Shown here piece after piece: positions 6,329 to 11,543 of a DNA stretch of 11,543 bases; position 1 is the first letter of the stretch; the number at the start of each line of letters is the position of its first letter. The translations under genes were made by a program, and so were the position numbers. The notes under the pieces are model-generated. The model had not been told where the DNA came from and ran no database searches. It saw nothing but the letters and a program-made list of their open reading frames with translations. The DNA is from JBBQUP01 sp038212305 (lineage in GTDB: Bacteria; Bacteroidota; Bacteroidia; Bacteroidales; Marinilabiliaceae): NCBI GenBank assembly GCA_038212305.1, contig JBBQUP010000100.1, positions 1-11,543 on the forward strand. The letters are read 5' to 3'.

Positions 6329-7810
6329 ATGCAAAAAAGTGTATTAATTGTAGGTGCAGGCTTGGGTGGTTTGGCAACTGCATTAAGATTAGCAAAAAAA
6401 GGTTATTCGGTTGAGATAATAGAAAAAAACAATCAGGCTGGAGGTCGTTTAAATCAGATTAAAAAGGATGGTTTTACATTTGATTCTGGCCCCAGCTTTT
6501 TTAGCATGTCGTACGAATTTGAAGCATTCGCTAAGGAGTGCGGCATTGAACTCCCTTTCAAATACATCGAACTCGACCCACTTTACACGGTTAATTTTAG
6601 CGACAGTGATAAAACGTTTTTTCTGCATAAGGACATAAAAAAACTGGCCGCACAGTTTAAAGATATTGAGCCTGATTTTGAGGAAAAGATGAACCACTAT
6701 CTTTCACAATCGGGTAAGTTGTTTCATGACACGGTTGACATTGTTATTAAAAGCAATTTCGACTCTACGTTTGCCTATATCATTGCATTAATGAAGGTAA
6801 ACCCTGTGCATATACCTGTTTTGTTTCGAAGTTTCTGGTCGCAAGTCAAACGTCATTTCTCCTCCAAAGAGGCTCGCCAAATAGTGTCGCTGGTCGCTTT
6901 TTTCCTTGGACGAACGCCATTCGATACCATGGCAATTTACACGCTTCTCTCCTATACCGAATTCAAACACGATGGGTATTATAATGTAGAAGGCGGCATG
7001 TATAAAATTGTAGAAGGTTTAGTAGATGAGCTAGCCAAAGAAAATGTAACAATGACTTATAATACCGAAATTGTTGATTTTATTGGAGAGAGTAAAAAGC
7101 TCGATGGCTTGATTGATGCGAATGGTAAAAAATGGTCGGCCGATATTATACTTATCAATGGCGATGCGGCAGTATTCAGGAATCGAGTTTTTAAGCGCGC
7201 AAAATATTCCAACGAAAAGCTCGATAAAATGAACTGGACGATGGGTTATCTGACTTTTTATCTGGGAATTAACTGCAAAGTGCCACAGGTAAATCATCAT
7301 AACTATTACTTAGGCTCCAATTTCGAAGAGTACGCAAATAATGTACTGCAAAATCCTAACTCTTTGCAAAAGCCTTATTACTACGTGAATGTATTGTCGA
7401 AACACAATTTAAACTGCGCGCCCGAAGGATGCGAATCGCTGTTTTTTGTTTGTCCCGTTCCCAATCTAAAATACAAACCCAACTGGGACGATAAAGACAG
7501 TGTTGTGGATAGCATTGTCGCTGATTTTTCGAAACGCATTAACCAAGATATTGCACCCAACATTGTGTCGAGAACGATTTACACGCCATTGGAGTGGCAA
7601 AATCAATTCAACTTACAGTTTGGGAGTGGCTTGGGGTTATCGCATAGCCTCAATCAAATTGGTGCTTTGAGACCTAAAAACTACGATGAGAAATATAAAA
7701 ATGTGTTTTATGTGGGTGCCTCAACTCATCCAGGAGCAGGTTTGCCTATGGCCATTATTAGCTCGGGACTAGTTTTTAAACGAATTGAAAAGTTCGCAAA
7801 AAAAATGTGA
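6329..7810 (+). CDS. Carotenoid desaturase, CrtI/CrtD family
   Basis: This FAD-dependent desaturase of the CrtI family introduces conjugated double bonds into phytoene-derived carotenoids. From ATG 6329 it has 493 residues. It shows the N-terminal dinucleotide-binding motif G9-A-G-L-G-G14 followed by E32-K and AGGR (37-40), FDSGPS (51-56), APEGCES with PVPNL (364-379), and the C-terminal FAD signature YVGASTHPGAGLP (461-473). An ATG at 6305 would add eight residues, MKKLKIKL. I prefer 6329 because it puts the FAD motif at the usual distance and lies just after the TPR stop. It is the only desaturase here. In this context it may be CrtI (phytoene to lycopene) or CrtD (3',4'-desaturase acting after CruF), and the C-terminal signature does not decide. 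No symbol is given for that reason. Confidence 0.85.
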   Translation: MQKSVLIVGAGLGGLATALRLAKKGYSVEIIEKNNQAGGRLNQIKKDGFTFDSGPSFFSMSYEFEAFAKECGIELPFKYIELDPLYTVNFSDSDKTFFLHKDIKKLAAQFKDIEPDFEEKMNHYLSQSGKLFHDTVDIVIKSNFDSTFAYIIALMKVNPVHIPVLFRSFWSQVKRHFSSKEARQIVSLVAFFLGRTPFDTMAIYTLLSYTEFKHDGYYNVEGGMYKIVEGLVDELAKENVTMTYNTEIVDFIGESKKLDGLIDANGKKWSADIILINGDAAVFRNRVFKRAKYSNEKLDKMNWTMGYLTFYLGINCKVPQVNHHNYYLGSNFEEYANNVLQNPNSLQKPYYYVNVLSKHNLNCAPEGCESLFFVCPVPNLKYKPNWDDKDSVVDSIVADFSKRINQDIAPNIVSRTIYTPLEWQNQFNLQFGSGLGLSHSLNQIGALRPKNYDEKYKNVFYVGASTHPGAGLPMAIISSGLVFKRIEKFAKKM

Positions 7811-7828
7811 GAAAGAGGGTGAGAAAAC

Positions 7829-7849
7829 TGGTTAGCAATATGCTAACCA
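7829..7849. terminator. Hairpin between convergent genes, likely bidirectional terminator
   Basis: TGGTTAGCA (7829-7837) and TGCTAACCA (7841-7849) form a perfect 9-bp stem around a 3-base loop. The hairpin sits 19 bp past the desaturase stop and overlaps the last codons and stop codon of the convergent acyl-CoA dehydrogenase gene. On the minus strand it is followed by CAGTTTTCTC, a short T-rich tract; on the plus strand by ACTACTTTC. The T-tracts are weak, so efficiency is uncertain. Confidence 0.55.
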
Positions 7850-9343
7850 ACTACTTTCATCGGAATAGTCCTCAATAGGTGCAATAAGGGTTTGGTGATG
7901 AAACGAACCAGCCAGTGTTGCAACTTCGTACTTAATAGTAGCGAGGGCATCGCGAATTAGATCGGGACGAAAACCTTTGTCACCCATAGCAGTAACCATA
8001 TTCGCTGACACCACGCGGCTAATTATTTTACCCAAATCAACCATTTTGCGCTGAGCCAGTTTTGCATCCACTGTAAAATTAGTAACCGAATGATAATATT
8101 TCGCCACATCTTTTGTTAGTTCGTGAGCTGCAAAGAAATCTGAAAGTTTAAAGCTTTTTAGCCGAACCATTAGTTTAATCACCATCTCCGATAACTGAGT
8201 ATAAAGCATTTCGTTTGAGCCCTCAAAAATCTGAAATGGGCGCGAATCAACAATTCCACGAGCACCTAAGCTTTCGGTTTTATAACCATTCGCGCCTAAA
8301 AGTTGAGTGAGCGTTTGAGCCGAATCTTGCATCATATCAGTCACATACGCTTTCATGCTATTGGCTTCAATACCATCACCAGCTAAATTATTCTCAACGC
8401 CACCATAACCTGCGCTTCGCAAGCACATGGCTGAGGTAATGGTGAACGCACTTTGAATTTTCGACAATTGATATTGAATTTGATCCAAGGCTATAAGCGG
8501 TTTTCCTCCAACGATACGTGTTGTGGTGTGCTTAATGGCCTCATCCAATAACCTATGAATAAAGCCCATGCCCATACCTGGAAAGTGGAAACGACTACGA
8601 TGAAGTAAATCCATCATCAGCTTCAGTCCTGTGGATTCGGGAACCAATTTAAACTGTTCGGGAACCAAAACATCAACCTTATTGCGACCATATGGAATGG
8701 GATATAAACCAATATTATTGTAGTACTCCTCAACAACAATATGCTGATTGGGTTGCTGAACATCCACCACAAAAAAATCTACATCACGACCCAAGTTACC
8801 ACTTTCATCTTTCGCACGCGAGGTCATCAACCAATAATCGGCCATACCTGTTAATCCCTGCCAGTGTTTAGTGCCTTGAATCCGATAGTTCGAACCTATT
8901 TTTTCGTTACTGGTTTGCATGCTTAGTGCATCGCTCCCATAATCGGGCTCGGTAATCATGAGTCCTCCCATATTTTGCTGAGTAAGAAACCGATTAAAAA
9001 TGGAAGCTTTAACTGAATCCTGAGCGTACTTGCCCATCGGTTCAAGAAACAGAGCCATGTTAATTCCAAAGGTTAACGACAGCGGCAACGATTCGTATGA
9101 GGCTGCTTCGAACATACCCAAAATCTCCTTCACCTTAACTCCTCGTCCACCATATTCTTTAGGTATGGCAACTGAAAAAGGATTAGTAGCCATAATATCC
9201 CTCAAAACTAACGCTGGGAAACCTCGTTTTTGAATAAATTGTTCCAAATTATCGCGCTCGTAAAATGCACTATGTAATTTGGATTTAAACGTGTTTAAAA
9301 ACTCTGAAAATGCAACTTGGTCGGCAACTTTTGATGTAATCAT
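7832..9343 (-). CDS. Acyl-CoA dehydrogenase family protein
   Basis: This is an FAD enzyme that oxidises acyl-CoA at the alpha-beta bond, passing electrons to ETF in fatty acid or amino acid breakdown. The 503-residue protein has an N-terminal helical domain with IPKEYGGRGV (60-69), the flavin-side signature MITEPDYGSDALSMQT (129-144), a beta domain with ADYWLMTSRA (168-177), and the C-terminal helical domain. QIFEGSNEML (371-380) corresponds to the usual Y-E-G-T block, with E374 as the likely catalytic base. It is about 110-120 residues longer than classic 380-residue members; the extra part (about 390-503) is helical, as in longer Bacteroidota and very-long-chain members. The substrate is unknown. 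The gene faces the carotenoid run, so cotranscription with it is excluded. No convincing TAnnTTTG box was found upstream. Confidence 0.87.
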   Translation of the reverse strand: MITSKVADQVAFSEFLNTFKSKLHSAFYERDNLEQFIQKRGFPALVLRDIMATNPFSVAIPKEYGGRGVKVKEILGMFEAASYESLPLSLTFGINMALFLEPMGKYAQDSVKASIFNRFLTQQNMGGLMITEPDYGSDALSMQTSNEKIGSNYRIQGTKHWQGLTGMADYWLMTSRAKDESGNLGRDVDFFVVDVQQPNQHIVVEEYYNNIGLYPIPYGRNKVDVLVPEQFKLVPESTGLKLMMDLLHRSRFHFPGMGMGFIHRLLDEAIKHTTTRIVGGKPLIALDQIQYQLSKIQSAFTITSAMCLRSAGYGGVENNLAGDGIEANSMKAYVTDMMQDSAQTLTQLLGANGYKTESLGARGIVDSRPFQIFEGSNEMLYTQLSEMVIKLMVRLKSFKLSDFFAAHELTKDVAKYYHSVTNFTVDAKLAQRKMVDLGKIISRVVSANMVTAMGDKGFRPDLIRDALATIKYEVATLAGSFHHQTLIAPIEDYSDESSWLAYC

Positions 9344-9468
9344 TTAAACTTAATCTAATTAATAAATGGTATTTGAGTTGCAAAAAATCGACAACATCAA
9401 ATTAGCTTAGGAATTAAATAATTGGCACTCTTGTTCCAAACCACTTTTATCCAAATGCACAGATAAGA

Positions 9469-9498
9469 CAATTATTAAAGCGTTTTGTTTAATAATTG
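9469..9498. repeat. Perfect 11-bp inverted repeat with 8-base loop
   Basis: CAATTATTAAA (9469-9479) and TTTAATAATTG (9488-9498) are exact reverse complements around GCGTTTTG. The stem is almost entirely A/T, so it would make a weak RNA hairpin. It lies about 125 bp upstream of the acyl-CoA dehydrogenase start, too far for a leader structure unless the leader is long. It could be a protein-binding palindrome or the remains of a small inverted-repeat element. Confidence 0.5.
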
Positions 9499-9663
9499 AC
9501 TCCAAATATCAAAAAAAAATTACTGGCCTCAATCCAAATTAGCACAGGATAGCTTCAAGTCTTCCTTGGAAAATCCTTGAAATGTTGTTGGCTTTTGCCC
9601 TTTCGTGGGCTTTACTTATCGACATGATATAAAAAACAATAAAATCCACTTAACAATTAGCAT

Positions 9664-9753
9664 AAGTGCTTCATAGGAAATAGTGTCGTATTAAATTTAG
9701 CTAATCATCTTATACACAGCATAAACGAAAACCAATTAATAGGTCTTAGACAT
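9664..9753 (+). pseudogene. Degraded copy of the cruF 3' end and its downstream spacer
   Basis: Placed against 3791-3880 at a constant offset of 5,873 bp, this stretch matches at 72 of 90 positions by my hand count without any gap. The first 37 bases correspond to the last 12 codons of cruF plus stop. In that frame the copy reads ISAS-stop-EIVSY-stop-I-stop where the intact gene reads LSTSLEIMSYFI-stop, so it is not functional. The remainder matches the cruF-acyltransferase spacer, including AACGAAAA, TAATAGGTCT and most of the AGGTCT/AGACCT palindrome. Similarity falls off sharply before 9664. After 9753 it may resume past an insertion of about 15 bp (9769-9778 against 3881-3890), but that is weak. 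Confidence 0.75.
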
Positions 9754-9924
9754 AGATGCAAAACATCGTAAAACCAATAACTCCGATTTTTATATTAATT
9801 TTGAACCATAAAAAAATAAAACGGCATGCTAAAAATTAACGATAAACTACAAACCCAATAAATTAAGCACGATAAATTCCAACCGATTAATGCAATTCAA
9901 CCTTTTCAGTTTATCAATTAAGGC

Positions 9925-9932
9925 TATCTTTG
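9925..9932 (+). promoter_or_regulatory. -7 promoter box directly before the BaiN-like gene
   Basis: TATCTTTG matches the Bacteroidota TAnnTTTG consensus exactly and ends 6 bp before the ATG at 9939. The -33 element is poor (T-rich 9903-9906). Transcription would begin at or within a few bases of the ATG, so the message is predicted to be leaderless or nearly so. The box also contains the TTG at 9930 that would otherwise give a three-residue-longer protein, which argues against that start. Confidence 0.6.
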
Positions 9933-9938
9933 TGCGCT

Positions 9939-11183
9939 ATGAGTAAATTCGATGTAATTGTGGTAGGTGCCGGCCCAGCAGGTTTATTAGCAGCTGGACG
10001 AGCGGCAGAAATGGGTGGAAAGGTGTTGGTTTTGGAGAAGATGAAACAAGCTGGGCGCAAATTGCTGATTACTGGCAAAGGACGTTGCAACATCACCAAC
10101 GATGCGGCTATTGGCGAATTTATTACGCATGTTTATCCCAATGGCAAATTCCTGAGAAATGCTTTTTCACAATTTTTCTCTAAAGACATAATCGATTTAC
10201 TTGCGAGATATGGCGTTGAATCGACCTTAGAGCGCGGTGGGCGCTACTTTCCGGCTAGTAACAAATCGGCCGATGTGTTAAATGCACTGCTAAAATGGGT
10301 TACCGAGCTAAAAGTTGAGATCCGTTGCAGCGAACGTGTCGAGAAAATTACAATCGAGAACAATATTATAACAGGACTCATCTCCAATGGCAAAAAGCTA
10401 TCTGCCTCCAAAGTAATAATTGCCACAGGAGGATGTTCATATCCTGCCACTGGATCGAACGGCGAAGGGTTTGAGCTAGTTAAACAAATTGGACACAAAA
10501 TTGAAAAGGTGCGCCCGGCTCTGGTTCCGGTTGAAACACAAGGATTTGTAGCACAAAAGCTACAAGGACTAAACCTGCGCAATGTTAAAGCCATTGTTTG
10601 GGTTAACGATAAGAAAAAAGGCGAAGATTTTGGTGAGATGATATTTACCCATTTTGGCTTATCAGGACCCATCGTTTTAACGCTCAGTCGAATTATTGTT
10701 GATGAGTTGATGCAGAAAAATAAGGTTGAGCTTTCCATCGACTTAAAACCTGCCTTAGACGAGCAGAAACTCGAGGCTCGCTTGATTCGCGATTTAAATG
10801 AGCATGGCAAAAAGAAACTGGTTAATATCTTTCGCTTATGGTTGCCGGCTTCTATGATTCCAGTTTTTATCGACTTACTTAAAATCAACCCCGAAAAGGA
10901 GTGTCATCAGGTATCGGCCAAAGAGCGAAAGCAAATTCAGCATCTGATGAAAAATTTCAAATTTACTATCTCTAATTATCGATCATTTAAAGAGGCCATT
11001 ATCACCGCCGGAGGCATATCTACCAACGAAATTTCATCGAAAACCATGGAGTCGAAAATTATTAATGGCCTTTATTTTGCAGGTGAAATGATTGACTTAG
11101 ATGCAGAAACAGGAGGCTATAACCTGCAAATTGCCTACTCAACCGGATGGGTTGCCGGTCAATCGGCCATGACGAATGCGTAA
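9939..11183 (+). CDS. NAD(P)/FAD-dependent oxidoreductase, BaiN/HI0933 (YhiN) family
   Basis: This is a cytoplasmic flavoprotein of the HI0933/YhiN family, whose physiological reaction is mostly unsettled; BaiN of gut clostridia was linked to bile-acid 7-dehydroxylation, which should not be assumed here. From ATG 9939 it has 414 residues. It shows the Rossmann motif G10-A-G-P-A-G15, the family block LLITGKGRCNITN (42-54), IIATGGCSYPATG (160-172), GEMIFTHFGLSGP (232-244), an inserted domain (about 190-350), and the C-terminal FAD block AGEMIDLDAETGGYNLQ (381-397). TAGGIST (356-362) is also typical. The length matches the family norm (about 400). A start at TTG 9930 is open but lies within the promoter box. 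It is transcribed alone, after a long gene-free stretch, and has no visible tie to the carotenoid genes. Confidence 0.9.
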   Translation: MSKFDVIVVGAGPAGLLAAGRAAEMGGKVLVLEKMKQAGRKLLITGKGRCNITNDAAIGEFITHVYPNGKFLRNAFSQFFSKDIIDLLARYGVESTLERGGRYFPASNKSADVLNALLKWVTELKVEIRCSERVEKITIENNIITGLISNGKKLSASKVIIATGGCSYPATGSNGEGFELVKQIGHKIEKVRPALVPVETQGFVAQKLQGLNLRNVKAIVWVNDKKKGEDFGEMIFTHFGLSGPIVLTLSRIIVDELMQKNKVELSIDLKPALDEQKLEARLIRDLNEHGKKKLVNIFRLWLPASMIPVFIDLLKINPEKECHQVSAKERKQIQHLMKNFKFTISNYRSFKEAIITAGGISTNEISSKTMESKIINGLYFAGEMIDLDAETGGYNLQIAYSTGWVAGQSAMTNA

Positions 11184-11299
11184 AATCGATTAACATTATA
11201 GCGACTAATCAATCTGTAACGTTTGGTACTATACAACTAATCGTTTAGTTTTATTGCACGACTAATTTACAATTAAAAATCTGTTGGAGAGGCGGTTAA

Positions 11300-11331
11300 G
11301 ATATTAGATTAAGATGGATCGATATTAGATT
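11300..11331. repeat. Two direct repeats GATATTAGATT, 21 bp apart
   Basis: GATATTAGATT occurs at 11300-11310 and exactly again at 11321-11331, a period of 21 bp or two helical turns. The pair lies in the 247-bp gap between the BaiN-like gene and the transposase fragment. It may be a small slippage duplication or the binding site of a dimeric protein. No nearby promoter supports the second idea. Confidence 0.4.
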
Positions 11332-11430
11332 CAACTTACGAGCGAAACGTAAAATTTAAAAATGAAAAGCACTTCCTTATTGTCGCTAAATACATCAATT
11401 ATAAATCAATGTCGTTTAGTTAGTGATAAT

Positions 11431-11543
11431 TCATAATCGTTTGTAATTCATAGAGTAAGGTTTCTTTGGTTTTTTCTTTCTTGGGTTACTCCTGCCTGGT
11501 CTAATTATTTCTCTTGTTTTTTCTACCAGTTGATCAAAAGCTT
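11431..11543 (-). CDS. Transposase, C-terminal end only (IS4-like), cut by window edge
   Basis: On the minus strand the frame is open from the right edge and ends at TGA (11433-11431), giving 36 residues of a gene whose N-terminal part lies outside the window. The pattern AFDQLVEKTREIIRPGRSNP, then RKKKPKKPYSMNYKRL, is the basic tail seen on IS4-type DDE transposases of Bacteroidota (an E-x-I-R-P-x-R-S core followed by a Lys/Arg-rich end and NYK). A sequence just past the stop, CAATGTCGTTTAGTTAG (11407-11423), could be the terminal inverted repeat of the element; this is unverified because the other end is not visible. It is of a different family from the transposase at the left edge. Confidence 0.55.
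   Translation of the reverse strand, partial: AFDQLVEKTREIIRPGRSNPRKKKPKKPYSMNYKRL

Larger units (their letters stand above)
9344..9938. other. Gene-free region of about 595 bp with decayed and repeated sequence
   Basis: No credible gene lies between the start of the acyl-CoA dehydrogenase gene and the BaiN-like gene. The region holds an 11-bp-stem hairpin (9469-9498), a short less AT-rich patch with a 28-codon minus-strand frame (9539-9625), the degraded cruF-end copy (9664-9753), and the promoter of the downstream gene (9925-9932). Between 9754 and 9900 the sequence is very AT-rich with no structure I can name. This looks like a scar of past rearrangement rather than a regulatory spacer. 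Confidence 0.6.

Noticed and set aside
9030..9233. 67-codon open frame on the plus strand
   Set aside because: It is antisense to the N-terminal part of the acyl-CoA dehydrogenase, with no motif of its own.
9360..9420. Promoter for the acyl-CoA dehydrogenase gene
   Set aside because: On the minus strand TAATTTG is one base short of TAnnTTTG and no upstream element is correctly spaced, so I do not call a promoter there.
10244..10888. 214-codon open frame on the minus strand
   Set aside because: It is antisense to the BaiN/HI0933-like gene, whose motifs run unbroken through the same bases. The Ser/Cys-rich translation is what a mirror frame of a real gene looks like.
1..11543. Composite transposon carrying the carotenoid genes
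   Set aside because: The two edge transposases belong to different families, so they cannot be a matching IS pair, and no target duplication is visible.
1..11543. CRISPR array, tRNA, rRNA or riboswitch
   Set aside because: I saw no regularly spaced repeats, no cloverleaf with a T-loop signature, and no recognisable riboswitch core in any spacer. The gaps over 300 bp are limited to 9344-9938.

Overview
The window looks like a chromosomal stretch of an AT-rich member of the Bacteroidota. Two genes, rluF and the BaiN/HI0933-like gene, are preceded by a TAnnTTTG -7 element, which is typical of the phylum's housekeeping promoters. Shine-Dalgarno-like sequences are essentially absent. The gene families are also characteristic: fused CrtYcd cyclase, CruF-type hydratase and ISAon1/ISL3-like transposase. 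The species cannot be named from this sequence.

Layout. Positions 2-118 hold the 3' end of a transposase gene. Positions 186-926 (minus) hold rluF, a 23S rRNA pseudouridine synthase. A divergent spacer (927-1079) separates it from a run of eight plus-strand genes (1080-7810): crtB, crtZ, crtYcd, cruF, a PlsC-type acyltransferase, a CruG-like family 2 glycosyltransferase, an exported TPR protein, and a CrtI/CrtD-type carotenoid desaturase. Most junctions overlap or are 4-22 bp apart; only the cruF-acyltransferase junction is wider (66 bp). A convergent hairpin at 7829-7849 separates the run from an acyl-CoA dehydrogenase (7832-9343, minus). A gene-free region of about 595 bp (9344-9938) follows, then a BaiN/HI0933-type flavoprotein (9939-11183). 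The right edge (11431-11543, minus) is the C-terminal end of a second transposase of a different family.

How the genes work together (inference from families). CrtB makes phytoene from GGPP and the desaturase extends the chromophore. CrtYcd cyclises one or both ends, CrtZ hydroxylates the beta ring, and CruF hydrates the remaining acyclic end to a 1'-hydroxyl. The glycosyltransferase and acyltransferase would then add a sugar and a fatty acid. The predicted product is a monocyclic, saproxanthin/myxol-like xanthophyll, probably as a glycoside or acyl-glycoside anchored in the envelope. No GGPP synthase, ketolase or carotenoid regulator lies in the window, and only one desaturase is present.

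Most notable non-coding observation. A 90-bp stretch in the gene-free region (9664-9753) is an ungapped, roughly 80 percent identical direct copy of the end of cruF plus its downstream spacer (3791-3880). It carries two extra in-frame stops, so it is a decayed duplication 5,873 bp from its source.
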